Below, in pieces: positions 54,528 to 63,923 of a DNA stretch of 64,000 nt. The DNA is from Spirochaetota bacterium (GTDB lineage Bacteria > Spirochaetota > UBA4802 > UBA5368). A model generated the notes under the pieces. It did no database searches. It was not told the DNA's origin and saw only the letters and a program-made list of their open reading frames with translations. The stretch covers positions 1 through 64,000 of the forward strand of contig DATIKU010000014.1 in assembly GCA_035477215.1 (NCBI GenBank), written 5' to 3'. The stretch's first letter is position 1, and every line of letters starts with the position of its first letter. A program made the position numbers and the translations under genes.

Positions 54528-55145
54528 AACCTGATGCCCAGCACCTGATGATAGGCCTCGCCGTTCATCTCCACGCGCTTGTACACGAACTTGAGTACCG
54601 AGAGCTTTTTGAATCCCGTTTCGGTTTCCGATTCCGACTCCCATATAAGACCCCACAGGCTCCCCGTCGAGCTGTAGCCGCGCTCGGGTTTCACGAGGTG
54701 ATAGTAGGGGATGCCCAGGAGCAGCATCTGTCGATCGTAGCTCTCGGCGGGTTTCAGGTTCCGATACCACAGCGCGCCGAGTCCCCACAACTGGAATTTG
54801 TCTCCATCGCTCTCGGCGCTCACGTAGGTGAGCAGCGGCGGAATGCAGAGCACCCATTCGTTCGGATCGCTTCTGTAATACCAGAACGGAAGGAAGTTGT
54901 GCCGGAAGTAGTCGCCGTCGCGCTTCAGGTTGTAGATGAACCGGAGCACGCTTAGGTCGTACCCGCTTCCCGTGCTCGACCATTCGTGGTTCAGCAGCAG
55001 CCCGTAGGCGAGCCGGTATGCGCGGATCTCCGGCGATACCTCGTAGCTTAATAAATTCAGTGCAAGGCCGTAACGCTCGTGTCCCGTGCCGCCCTCCGGC
55101 CATTTGTACGAGCATCAGGGGAAGGGCCGGGAGCGATAATATCAA
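54524..55145 (-). pseudogene. Exported beta-rich protein, probably frameshifted
   Basis: A continuous frame from about 55114 to 54524 encodes a protein with no start codon at its 5' end: EGGTGHERYGLALNLLS, SSTGSGYDLSVLRFIYNLKR, YFRHNFLPFWYYRSDPNEW and a repeat-like ETETGFKKLSVLKFVYKR near the end. A good signal-peptide sequence (FFLILSLPALPLMLVQMA) precedes it in another frame, beginning just after the znuA stop. One base more or less near 55100 would join them. Either the gene is broken or this is an assembly error; a short product from GTG 54949 is also possible. No family is recognised. Confidence 0.5.
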
Positions 55146-55160
55146 GAAAAAAAGACGCCG

Positions 55161-56051
55161 CTATTCGGCCAGTCTCCTGGCGATCTCGTCGAACAGGGAA
55201 AAGATGTCGGCGGCCTCGGGGAGCGAACCGACATCGTGCGGGAGCACGATCATTTTTATCCCGGTGCGCGACGCCAGATGGCTCGCCGCGGTGGCCGTGT
55301 TGAAGACGTCGCGGATGATGAACGTAATCCGGTCGGGCGGCGTTTCCGATAAAATACGGTTGGCGTGCTGGACGGTCGGCGAAACCCCCGGGGCGGGTTC
55401 GAGGGAGCCCGCGCAGACGATGTCGTAGCGCCTGAGATAATAATCGAAGAGCGCGTGACGCTGAATGACTATTGCGCCCTTCCTGTCGAGGAGTACGGAG
55501 TCCCAGTGCTTCATTTTTCGCTTCCATCGCTCATTGAATGCGCGGGCGTTGTCCTGGTATGCTGCGGCGTTCGCGTTGTCAAGCTTGCGCAGACGCGCGG
55601 CGATCGCGTCGGCGAAAACGGGGATATTGGCGGGATCCAGATGGTGATGAGGGTTCACTCCGTGGTGCGTTAATTGTGAGGTGCGCTGTATGGGTATGTC
55701 ATCCTCCCGGATAAGGGTAACATGCTCCGAAAGGTCGAGGTATCCGTCCGAGTCCGCCTGGATGGACGCCCGGGCGGTGCTTTTCAAGAGTCCCTCTATC
55801 CAGGCCTCCTCGAGTCCCGCGCCGTTGATGATCAGCAGGTCGGCCTTTTTAAGGGCATGCAATGCGGCGGCGTTCGTGTTGACGTAGTGGGGATGGCTGG
55901 TGCCCGAGGCGATCGATATCACCTCCACATTATCGCCTCCGATGGTACGGGCGATATCGGCCATATAGGGATAGGTGGTGACGATTTGAACGCGCGCGAA
56001 AAGCGCAGCAGGAACGAGCAAAACAAACATCAGCGACAGTAAGAATCTCAT
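55161..56051 (-). CDS. ZnuA-like metal ABC transporter binding protein
   Basis: 296 residues with a signal peptide (RFLLSLMFVLLVPAALFARV). The cluster A-1 fold carries the metal ligands: SGTSHPHYVN, GVNPHHHLDPANIPVFA, IVIQRHALFDYYLR and LPHDVGS. It should bind Zn or Mn in the periplasm for an ABC importer. Permease and ATPase genes are not in the window. GAGGCG lies before the ATG. Confidence 0.9.
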   Translation of the reverse strand: MRFLLSLMFVLLVPAALFARVQIVTTYPYMADIARTIGGDNVEVISIASGTSHPHYVNTNAAALHALKKADLLIINGAGLEEAWIEGLLKSTARASIQADSDGYLDLSEHVTLIREDDIPIQRTSQLTHHGVNPHHHLDPANIPVFADAIAARLRKLDNANAAAYQDNARAFNERWKRKMKHWDSVLLDRKGAIVIQRHALFDYYLRRYDIVCAGSLEPAPGVSPTVQHANRILSETPPDRITFIIRDVFNTATAASHLASRTGIKMIVLPHDVGSLPEAADIFSLFDEIARRLAE

Positions 56052-56374
56052 CAGCGCCTCGCTGCGGTAATCTGTACGTAAAGTGAAAGTCGAAGGATAT
56101 TCCGCCCGACTGCGTCAAGCCGCGAACCGGATACGCTAAGGAAATCCGGAGCCGGTGCCGCTTTCCGGGTAAATCATGTAAATGTACCACAAAACCAGGG
56201 CAGTGGCAACTGTACAGTCGTTTTTTTCTGGATTATGCGCAATATATACCGCTCTGGATGAGACCAAACATGCGGTACTCGCCATCAGGGGAGACCGGAT
56301 GGACGGTTTATTGCCGGGGCCGTGTTCCGCCGGCCGGTGGCGCCGGGCGTTTGAGGACGCGGAAAGCGGAAGGG
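56052..56374. other. 323-bp intergenic region
   Basis: No gene is supported; a 101-codon plus frame (56182-56487) runs into the next gene antisense. The 10-base palindrome ACTGTACAGT near 56208 could be a regulatory site, perhaps for znuA, but it matches no zinc-box consensus I know. Confidence 0.5.
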
Positions 56375-57178
56375 TCAGAAATGCCTGCGGTAAAAACGCT
56401 CTATACCCTCCCATATTTTACGACGAAGATCGAGCATCCGCACGCTGTTTACGGAGAGGTCGTCGTGGCGGAAATAGCGGTCGTTGATGAAGAGGCCCCG
56501 CGAAACCGAGAGCCGCAGAAGCGGCGTTTTGCCCCGGCCATGGCGCAGCATGATATGGCTTGCGAACGGGGGATTGTTGAGCGCGAAGGGCTCGCCGACG
56601 GTCCATTCCTCTCCTCCGAGCGATTTTCTCATGGATTCAAGGAGCGCGCGCGCCGTCTCGTCGGGGCAGGTCTTGATCGGCGTTCCTTCATGGGTCACGA
56701 TGTTGTTCACGGTTACGAGGGGTCGTGGCCTTCCAGGGTCCGCAGCGTGTCTGGGGCCCACCGCCATCATCGTATGGCAGTCGAGGATGAGCCGGACCTT
56801 GCCGGTCTCGAGGATCTTTTCTATCGCGCGGTGAAAGCCGTGGTAGTAGCGCATGAGCAGGTTGCCGATCGCGATCTCGTCGGGGAAAATCCCCCGGGGG
56901 TATATGGCGTGTCCCGAGGGGGTCAGTTTCTTCACGACACCGTCGTCGGTGCGCGGGGCGACCATGAGATGGTGCCGGTCGAGGTCGACAAACACCCTGG
57001 AGACGGGCGAATCGATGCGGGCGATGGTCTTCTCGTCGAAATTGAAAAGGACGTCCGCGCAGGCGTCGGATTCGAAAAACAGGTCGAAGTCGCCAAGGAT
57101 CTCGTATCCGGCGAGTTCCTCGGGGACGGTCCGTCCGGCGTGCGGAATGAGGATCAGTATGGGGAGGCCCGATTTCAT
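56375..57178 (-). CDS. N-formylglutamate amidohydrolase-like protein
   Basis: 267 residues. Motifs of the family are LILIPHAGRTVPEEL near the start, RVFVDLDRHH, ILDCHTMMAVGPRHAADPGRP and HEGTPIKT, with histidines suited to a single zinc. It may hydrolyse N-formyl or N-acylated glutamate-like compounds; no histidine-degradation genes are adjacent, so the physiological substrate is open. Confidence 0.85.
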   Translation of the reverse strand: MKSGLPILILIPHAGRTVPEELAGYEILGDFDLFFESDACADVLFNFDEKTIARIDSPVSRVFVDLDRHHLMVAPRTDDGVVKKLTPSGHAIYPRGIFPDEIAIGNLLMRYYHGFHRAIEKILETGKVRLILDCHTMMAVGPRHAADPGRPRPLVTVNNIVTHEGTPIKTCPDETARALLESMRKSLGGEEWTVGEPFALNNPPFASHIMLRHGRGKTPLLRLSVSRGLFINDRYFRHDDLSVNSVRMLDLRRKIWEGIERFYRRHF

Positions 57179-57205
57179 TTTATCTTTTCAGCATTGCCGA
57201 TATTT

Positions 57206-58003
57206 TCATGACGCCGCATACACGCTGCGCCCGGCGCCGCAGTGGGCGCCGTAGATGTGTTGGAACAGGGTTGTCGTTTTTTGCTCGAACAGCTCCGGCG
57301 TGCAAACCGCCGGCAAACCCTGGTACAGCAGTTTCTCGATGGTCGCCCGCACCCCGGCGCGGGCCTGCTGGCGTTTGCGCCAATCCAGCACCAGTTTCCC
57401 CGCCTTGAGCGCGGCCGGTAACTCCCGGGCCGCGGCCTTCACCTTGTCCCGGTCCGTATCGCTCATTGCAATCTGTGGCTTGGTTAAAAGATCGAAAAGG
57501 GCCAGATCTTCCTCGTTCAGTTGCTCCCCGACGCCCCGTTGTTCTTCTTCATTGGGGACGGAGTTCATGGTCTTGAGCAGTTCCTTGAGCAGGGAGTTGT
57601 CGAAGCGGTTGTAGGTTTTAGGAAGCACGTCTTTCAGGTCAGGATTATCCGCCTCGATGGCGCGCATGGCGTCGTTGACGGCCGCGCCGATGTTGGCCCC
57701 TTCGGGCATTTGAATCAATGCGGAGAAACGGGCGGCTTCGGGCAGGTAGAGCACTCCCTTTGCCTGGCAATCGGCCGGGCCGATCTTTTTTCTGCCGCCG
57801 CCCGATCCGGTGAGCTCCTTTGCGGCCGCCTGGAACTTGTGATCGGCATAGCGCAGGAAAACAAGCCCAGGTACCGGAACGGAGTATTCCGAGGATTTCA
57901 GCTTGGAATTGGCCCGCAGTTCGTCGGCGGCTTCCCATAGGCGGGATTCGATGTGGTTGCCGTTGTGATTCATGCGTTCACCATGGAGCAGGTCTTTTGC
58001 CAT
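57206..58003 (-). pseudogene. HsdM-HsdR chimera, remnant of a type I restriction-modification system
   Basis: 265 residues in one frame. Residues about 18-150 are the N-terminal domain of the HsdM methylase (LWEAADELRANSKL, VFLRYADHKF, ILYLPEAARF-like GVLYLPEAARFSAL, TYNRFDNSLLKELLKT). Residues about 151-265 are the C-terminus of HsdR (LNEEDLALFDLLTKP, DRDKVKAAARELPAALKAGK, VLDWRKRQQARAGVRATIE, YTPELFEQK-like CTPELFEQKT, HIYGAHCGAGRSVY). The methylase catalytic domain, HsdS and the restriction motor are all missing. An internal deletion fused the two ends in frame. The product cannot be an active methylase or nuclease. ATG 57973 is an alternative start. Confidence 0.85.
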
Positions 58004-58203
58004 CTAACGGACTGTAACCAAACTACGCGCAAACATTCCAGCGCGTTGTAACTATTTTCCGGAGTTAGGCAACTTTAAAGAAGAAAGAAAAAGGGCGGAA
58101 AAGAGCATTGATTTTTCCACACAATTGTCGATTATATCGTAAAAACGACTGTGAGAAACCCGATTTTGCGGCTTAATTTTACCTTAAATCAAGCAAAATA
58201 CTA

Positions 58204-58232
58204 TTGACGCGCGGAAGAGTAAAGCGTTAATT
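58204..58232 (+). promoter_or_regulatory. Candidate promoter of the lrp-like gene
   Basis: TTGACG (58204-58209), 17-base spacer, TTAATT (58227-58232), in a 315-base region after the HsdM-HsdR remnant that holds no gene. The -10 match is weak. Confidence 0.35.
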
Positions 58233-58318
58233 CATAGGTTCCCGCGTACCGCCCGTTGGGGGAGGGGCCGCGCGGGGGCGCCGATTCCCGGCGCAACAGA
58301 TGGTATCAGGAGAGAACA

Positions 58319-58825
58319 ATGCGCGCATACAAGACCGATGAGACCGGAGAGGCCATCCTCGAAATACTCGCCGCTAACGCCAAGACGACCGCCGAGGAGA
58401 TCGCACGGCAGCTCGACGTGGCCGAGAACAGTGTGGCGAAATACATCAAGCAGTTCGAGAAGGACAAGATAATTCTAAGATACAAGACGCACGTCAACTG
58501 GATGAGGGTCCGCAACAACGAGGTGCGCGCGCTTATCGAGGTGAAGGTGACCCCGGAGCGCGGTGTGGGCTTCGACGCGGTGGCGGAATCCATCTACCGC
58601 TATCCGGAGGTGTCGTCGGTGTTCCTGCTTTCGGGCAGCTATGATCTGCTGGTGCAGGTGGAGGGGCCGACCCTTCAACAAGTATCGCTCTTCGTCTCGG
58701 AAAAGCTGGCGACAATAAAGAACGTGCAGTCGACCGTCACGCATTTCCTTCTTAAAAAATACAAGGAGGATGGCGATGTCCTTGTCGACCATCCCGAATC
58801 CAAACGCCTGCCCGTGAGTCTTTAG
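58319..58825 (+). CDS. Lrp/AsnC-family transcriptional regulator
   Basis: 168 residues. The N-terminal winged helix shows ILEILAANAKTTAEEIARQLDVAENSVAKYIKQFEKDKIILRYK. The C-terminal RAM-like domain (VRALIEVKVTPE, YPEVSSVFLLSGSYDLLVQVEG) should bind an amino acid or other small ligand. AGGAGA precedes ATG 58319. The endonuclease gene starts three bases after its stop, so the pair is co-transcribed. Confidence 0.92.
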   Translation: MRAYKTDETGEAILEILAANAKTTAEEIARQLDVAENSVAKYIKQFEKDKIILRYKTHVNWMRVRNNEVRALIEVKVTPERGVGFDAVAESIYRYPEVSSVFLLSGSYDLLVQVEGPTLQQVSLFVSEKLATIKNVQSTVTHFLLKKYKEDGDVLVDHPESKRLPVSL

Positions 58826-58828
58826 GCG

Positions 58829-59473
58829 GTGGCGTCGCTCGCGGCGATATACCGCGCACTGCTCGCCCGGTACGGCCCACAGCACTGGTGGCCGGGTGAA
58901 ACCGATTTCGAAATCGCGATCGGCGCGATCCTCGCACAGAACGTATCCTGGACCAACGTGGAAAAAGCGATAGGGCGATTGAAAGAGGAAAAGCTCCTCG
59001 CTCCGCGCGCGCTGCACCGCATCCCCGGCGAAACACTGGCCCTCCTCATACGCCCGACCGGTTATTATAATCAAAAGGCCAAAAAGCTCCGCAATTTCCT
59101 GGACTGGTTCGCCCGCTACGGCTATTCGTTCGCGCGCCTTCGCGCGCTCGATACCGGCCGCCTCCGGAGCGAGCTCCTGACGGTGAACGGAATCGGTCCG
59201 GAAACGGCCGACTCCATTTTGTTGTACGCGCTCGAAAAAAAGGTTTTCGTGGTCGACGCTTATACTTTCAGAATATTCGGCAGAATCGGCATGCTTCGGG
59301 GAGGGGAGGGGTATGACGAGGTCCAGCGGCTTTTCCACCGCCGGTTCAGGGCCGGTACCCGCGAGTACAACGAGTACCACGCCCTTATCGTGAATCACGG
59401 TAAATACTTCTGTAAAAAAACGCCGCTATGCGGGGAGTGCTGCCTTGCGCGCCTTTGCGGGTGCGCGGCCTGA
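58829..59473 (+). CDS. Endonuclease III-family DNA glycosylase (MagIII-like)
   Basis: 214 residues, GTG start. The HhH-GPD motif is LLTVNGIGPETADSILLYAL followed by the catalytic Asp in VVDAYTFRIFGR. A C-terminal iron-sulfur loop is present (CKKTPLCGECCLARLC). The Lys of true endonuclease III (GVGRKTA) is replaced by ETAD, as in MagIII-type enzymes, which remove alkylated bases without lyase action. It likely acts in base-excision repair. Coupled to the Lrp-like gene. Confidence 0.88.
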   Translation: MASLAAIYRALLARYGPQHWWPGETDFEIAIGAILAQNVSWTNVEKAIGRLKEEKLLAPRALHRIPGETLALLIRPTGYYNQKAKKLRNFLDWFARYGYSFARLRALDTGRLRSELLTVNGIGPETADSILLYALEKKVFVVDAYTFRIFGRIGMLRGGEGYDEVQRLFHRRFRAGTREYNEYHALIVNHGKYFCKKTPLCGECCLARLCGCAA

Positions 59474-59490
59474 CGGCCGCCGGACCGCGC

Positions 59491-60222
59491 CTATTCGACC
59501 CTGATCAGCGAGCAAATCTGGCCGGTATCGCTCGACGCGGATTCCCGGTTGTAGATGTCGACCGTCCACTCGCCGTCGATGACGTAACAGTAGCGGAAAC
59601 TCCCCCTGTGCAGCTTCTTGCGCAGCCTCCAGGTTCCGTCACGCCCGCGTGCGAGGAGGTCGTTCTCCGGGTTCCAGTTGTTGAAATCGCCGACCAGGGA
59701 GATCATTCGCGCCTTCGGACGGTGCAGCCGGAATTCGACCGTTTTGTCGCCGAGCGCGCGATAGGTGATCTGTGCCCCGTCAGAGGCATCGAAGGGCGGC
59801 AGGATGGATACATACGAGCCCATGCCGTCGTCGTCGTTAACGGCATTTCTGGGGTCATGCACCCAGACGCCGTCCACGAGGAACTTGTAGCGCGCCCGGC
59901 CTTCGGCGAACGCACCGGACATGAAATAATACCAGACGCCGTTATTGCCCCGCTCCATCGCGAGCGGCTTCCAGTCGGAAAAGTCGCCCGCGAGCAGCAC
60001 GCGTCGCGCGGTACGGCTTTTGTACGAAAGAAGAACCCCCCGCTCGACCACCTGCTTTTGCCGGGCGGTATCGTATCGGACCAGTTTCATTTCGACGGGT
60101 GTCCGCGAGTCCCGCAGGAAGCGCAGATTGTAGTGGTTCCGCTCTTCGGGCGGCGGACCCTCCATGGGGCCGAAGGCGGTGAGAAGAACCGGCAGAAACG
60201 CGAAGATAATACGGAATCCCAT
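59491..60222 (-). CDS. Exported protein with two glycogen-binding (CBM48/AMPK-like) domains
   Basis: 243 residues with a signal peptide (FRIIFAFLPVLLTAFGP). Two beta-sandwich domains follow in tandem: RRVLLAGDFSDWKPLAMER...GVWYYF...YKFLVDGVWVHDP and ARMISLVGDFNNWNPENDLLARGRDGTWRL...RYCYVIDGEW. Both carry the GDF-(S/N)-x-W motif and aromatic residues used to bind alpha-glucan. No catalytic domain is attached. It probably binds a polysaccharide or a protein at the envelope. ATG 60222 has GAGG nine bases upstream. Confidence 0.82.
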   Translation of the reverse strand: MGFRIIFAFLPVLLTAFGPMEGPPPEERNHYNLRFLRDSRTPVEMKLVRYDTARQKQVVERGVLLSYKSRTARRVLLAGDFSDWKPLAMERGNNGVWYYFMSGAFAEGRARYKFLVDGVWVHDPRNAVNDDDGMGSYVSILPPFDASDGAQITYRALGDKTVEFRLHRPKARMISLVGDFNNWNPENDLLARGRDGTWRLRKKLHRGSFRYCYVIDGEWTVDIYNRESASSDTGQICSLIRVE

Positions 60223-60490
60223 GGGCGAGGACCTCTGTGCCAAAATGAGTTTCAGCGATATATTACTTATGTCGATAACTATAGTGAAAATATTTATGTA
60301 AAAATGAACGGAATCCGGAAATAGAAAAACCCGGAAATACGCCGGGCCGGGTTCTACCGTATAATACGCGCGGCAGGGTGAAAAGTAATTGCTTTTTCTA
60401 AAACGATGGCTTTTTCTGAATTATGTCGCTTTCTGACCGCATACGGCGGCAGTGAACGGCGTACAATCCGCCTCGGGGCTGTTAACGGTA

Positions 60491-63400
60491 ATGGGCGATA
60501 GCGAAGAAAGAACAGCATACACTCCGGAAGAGCAGAACGAGATAGACCGGATACTCGGTCTTCTCCCCGGCGATTCTACGGGCAAAGGCCCGGAGGAGGA
60601 GGCGGTCGCCAAGCCTCCCCGCCTGCGCATGGATCTCGAGGAAGAGCCGGCCCTCGATACGGGCGACGACCTCGTCGATATCGACGCTGTCCCGTCTCGT
60701 GAATCCGAGGAAATTGAAGACATCACAGATATCATCGAGATGGTCGAGGAACCGCCCGCCCGGGGTGAGCCGGACGCCGGGGAGATGCCGCTGGAGGAGC
60801 TTCCATCTTTCGAGGAAGAGCCGGCCCCGCCGCCCCCCCGCGCTGCGGGAAAAGCGCTTACATCGCTCGACCAGCTCGAAGAGCTGACCTCTCTCGAACC
60901 CGAATCGGTTGATTTGCAGGAGATTTCCGAAGACCGTTTTGTGGATGAGGCGGAGCCGCCGCGCGCGCCTGCCATGGATGAGCAGGCCGAACCCGCGGCG
61001 GATTTCGACGCCATTGATATCGACCTTGGAGATCTCGACGAGGTCCCGGCCGGGCCCGCGGCCATGCGCATAGAGAAGGAAACCGACTTCGATATCGGTT
61101 CGCTCTCGGATATATCGGCCGAAGAGATACAGGACATGCCGGAAGCCGGGGCCGCCGATATTCCTGAGATAGACCTTGGCGATATCGCCCCCGAAAGCAA
61201 ACCGTCCACACCCCCATCCCCGCGGCGTGAAGCTCCGGCCGAGGATTTCGTGGCGGACTTTCGCGACGATGGAATCCCCGAGCCGCTCGGTATGGATGTC
61301 GGGCCATCGGCGCCGGCCAAAGCGGCGCCGATGGCCGATTTCGATCTGGGAATAGAGCCGGAGGAGATGATCCCCGGCATCCGACGCATCGAAGAGGCGG
61401 TCGGCGCCGAGGAGATCCCCGACGTCGAGGATGAGCCGACGCCCGAACCTCCAAGGAGAAAGAAGGAGCGTCCGGAGGCCCGCGCGGACGAGGGGGATGA
61501 TCTCTCGGAGAGGGACATACGGAGGCTCAAAAAGGCGCTGTTGCTCTTCCATCCCGCCCTGCGTAAGGCCGTAAAAGACGCCATTCTGAACGATCTGCTG
61601 CCGCCGGCGGACACGCGGCAGCTTATCGACATGATACTCTCGGGCAAGTCCGAGGACAACGTACATCACTTCCTCGAGAAAAAGCTCAACCGGCGCATCG
61701 ACATCACCGAGGGGCCGGCGGCGCCGGGACGGCGCGTGCTCACCTCGCGCCCGGAGTACACCCGCGAGGGCATGGTGCGCCAGAAGCGCCTGCTGAAGGC
61801 CACGCGGATTGGCGGCATCGCGGCGCTCGCGGCGTTCACCATGACCGTCCTCGGCTACCAGTTCATCTACAAGCCGCTTATGGCAAAGCGCCTCATTGAG
61901 GAGGGGGTTGCCTTCATCCGCGAACCCGGCGATCCGGTCACGAAGAAGATGAAGGATTACGCGGAGGCCGAGGAACTCTTTAAAAGGGTGGATACCGATT
62001 ACGCGAAGGACTATCTGCCCGGGTACAACGCCTACGCGCGCGCCTATTTCGACAAGCGCGAGTACGACCTCGCGCTCGGCAAGCTCGAGCGCGCCAATAA
62101 AATCGACCCGGTCGATATCGATACGCTCAATAACCTGGGCTATTTCTATTCCCGGGTTCCCGAAAGTGTTTTCAATAGAATCAAGCGCGCCGACGAGAAG
62201 GACTCGAAGCTCGACAAGGCCATCAAGTATTACCGCTATGTGCTCAACCGCAAGCCCGACAACGTCGCCGCGCTCTACGGCATAGGAAACGCCTACATGT
62301 ACCAGGGGCAGTACCTCATGGCTCGCCAGTACTACGAAGACATCCTGAAGGTCGACCGCAAGTCGGTGGTGGGCTATTCGGGCCTCCTGAATCTTTATAT
62401 CGAACGCGATGTCATGCCGCGGGTGATGGAGATTCACTCGGACCTGGTCGATAAAAAAATGTTGACGGACATTCCGTCGCCGCTGCTGGGCAAGCTCGCG
62501 GCATATTATCTCGGCAAGAAGCGTACGGACTCCACGAACGTGCGCGTGGATTTCGGCATTCAGTCGCCGCGCTTCAAGGACGCGGCCGACAATCCCTTCC
62601 CCGCGGTGAGGGCGGTCCTGGACGCGCTCCATCAGCGCGATCCGCATTACCCGCAGCAGTACGTGTTGTACGCGAAGCTAAGCAAGGAACAGAAGAATCC
62701 GAAGCTGATGGAACAACACCTGATCACGGCCCTCGAGAAAGAGCCGAACTATTTCGCCGCGCTCCACCTGCTGGGTGAGTACCACTACGCGGTCAAGGAG
62801 CCGGGCAAGGCCTACGCGGCATTCAACAAGGCCATAAAGGCGTATCCGTCACAGCCGGAGTTCACCCGCGAGGATTTTTACCATGAGACCGAAAACGTCG
62901 GGTCGACGTATTTTTATATGGGCAATATATTCTATTATTTCTTTGACAAGGTCAAATATCGATTTGGCGACGACCTCGAAGAGCAGGCGCTGGATGCCGA
63001 GATCGAACAGCAGGGGAACTACGATATCGCGGGCCAAAAGTATGAAGAGGCTTTGAAGGAGGGCTTCAGGTCGCCGGAACTCTTCTATAACCTCGGGCGC
63101 ATCCATTACATGAAAGACCAGTACGAGCGGGCGCTCGAGCGATGGCTCGAGCTGTACGAGGAGTCCGTGGACAGCCCGGAAGTCATGATGGCGATGGGGA
63201 ACGCCTTCTATCACCTCGACAATCTTGAAGCGAGCAGGGGGGAATACCTCAAGCTGATCTCCATTTTCGAGCGTCAGGCCGAATCGATAACGAAGATATT
63301 CCCCGACAGGGCGGACCACGTCAAGGTCTTTCAGACGCTCGCCTCGGCCTACAATAACCTCGGGGCCGTGTACCAGAGGAAGAACGACGAGACGAAGAGC

Positions 63401-63571
63401 AATATAAGCTACTGGAAGGCGATCGATTACGCCAAACGGATAGACCGCGAGAACGAGTTCGCGAGGGTCAACATGGGACGCGCCTTCAAGGAACGCACCG
63501 AGCCGATACGGCCGATCCTCGACGAGAACATACCCTTCAGCCTCGGCATCTTCAGCCTGGAGATGCGCTGA
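60491..63571 (+). CDS. Membrane-anchored TPR protein resembling flagellar collar protein FlcA
   Basis: 1026 residues. Residues about 1-340 are very acidic and Pro/Glu-rich, hence disordered and cytoplasmic. Residues about 345-415 are a small helical module (LSERDIRRLKKALLLF, DMILSGKSEDNVHHFLEKKL). One membrane helix (RIGGIAALAAFTMTVLGYQF) is followed by about ten periplasmic TPR units (ALGKLERANKIDPVDIDTLNN, ALYGIGNAYMYQGQYLMARQ, LFYNLGRIHYMKDQYERALE). This layout is what I recall for FlcA/BB0236-type collar proteins of spirochaete periplasmic flagella; unverified. GTG 60452 is an alternative start. Confidence 0.7.
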   Translation: MGDSEERTAYTPEEQNEIDRILGLLPGDSTGKGPEEEAVAKPPRLRMDLEEEPALDTGDDLVDIDAVPSRESEEIEDITDIIEMVEEPPARGEPDAGEMPLEELPSFEEEPAPPPPRAAGKALTSLDQLEELTSLEPESVDLQEISEDRFVDEAEPPRAPAMDEQAEPAADFDAIDIDLGDLDEVPAGPAAMRIEKETDFDIGSLSDISAEEIQDMPEAGAADIPEIDLGDIAPESKPSTPPSPRREAPAEDFVADFRDDGIPEPLGMDVGPSAPAKAAPMADFDLGIEPEEMIPGIRRIEEAVGAEEIPDVEDEPTPEPPRRKKERPEARADEGDDLSERDIRRLKKALLLFHPALRKAVKDAILNDLLPPADTRQLIDMILSGKSEDNVHHFLEKKLNRRIDITEGPAAPGRRVLTSRPEYTREGMVRQKRLLKATRIGGIAALAAFTMTVLGYQFIYKPLMAKRLIEEGVAFIREPGDPVTKKMKDYAEAEELFKRVDTDYAKDYLPGYNAYARAYFDKREYDLALGKLERANKIDPVDIDTLNNLGYFYSRVPESVFNRIKRADEKDSKLDKAIKYYRYVLNRKPDNVAALYGIGNAYMYQGQYLMARQYYEDILKVDRKSVVGYSGLLNLYIERDVMPRVMEIHSDLVDKKMLTDIPSPLLGKLAAYYLGKKRTDSTNVRVDFGIQSPRFKDAADNPFPAVRAVLDALHQRDPHYPQQYVLYAKLSKEQKNPKLMEQHLITALEKEPNYFAALHLLGEYHYAVKEPGKAYAAFNKAIKAYPSQPEFTREDFYHETENVGSTYFYMGNIFYYFFDKVKYRFGDDLEEQALDAEIEQQGNYDIAGQKYEEALKEGFRSPELFYNLGRIHYMKDQYERALERWLELYEESVDSPEVMMAMGNAFYHLDNLEASRGEYLKLISIFERQAESITKIFPDRADHVKVFQTLASAYNNLGAVYQRKNDETKSNISYWKAIDYAKRIDRENEFARVNMGRAFKERTEPIRPILDENIPFSLGIFSLEMR

Positions 63572-63923
63572 CGCAGCGTTCCGTCCGGCCTTTCGCCCGG
63601 AACATATCAGGCGGCGCGCACGAGGCGGCACGGGTCCATCCCGGAAGGCGCCCGGAGCGCCTGTGTTCGCGCGATTCCGCTGCCATTGACCTGCCGCGCA
63701 TCCCCGGGGAATCCGGCCGTCCTCCGGATGGGCCGGACCGTCTTCAAGCTCGTGCCATAATCCCGGGTTAAAAAAAACTTGTAAATATCGCGCCTGTCCT
63801 TATTATGTCACATCTGATCAGTGAGAACCCCCCGGTCATTGTTCCTGAAACTTATAAAGTGCGCGGCTTTGGCAGAGGGGCTTTTTTACGGCCGCGTCTT
63901 GAGTGCCGGATAGTGGTGAATGG
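63572..63923. other. 352-bp intergenic region with promoter
   Basis: No gene. It contains an ATCCGG/CCGGAT hairpin near 63710-63730 without a T-run, and a promoter candidate at 63779-63806. Confidence 0.55.
63779..63806 (+). promoter_or_regulatory. Candidate promoter
   Basis: TTGTAA (63779-63784), 16-base spacer, TATTAT (63801-63806), 118 bases before the partial gene at the window end. Confidence 0.45.

Noticed and set aside
56204-56220. ACTGTACAGT palindrome as a LexA/SOS box
   Set aside because: The CTGT and ACAG halves are directly adjacent without the spacer of proteobacterial LexA sites, and it does not match other LexA motifs.
60482-62647. 721-codon minus-strand frame opposite the TPR protein
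   Set aside because: Antisense shadow; the plus strand shows TPR periodicity and a membrane anchor.
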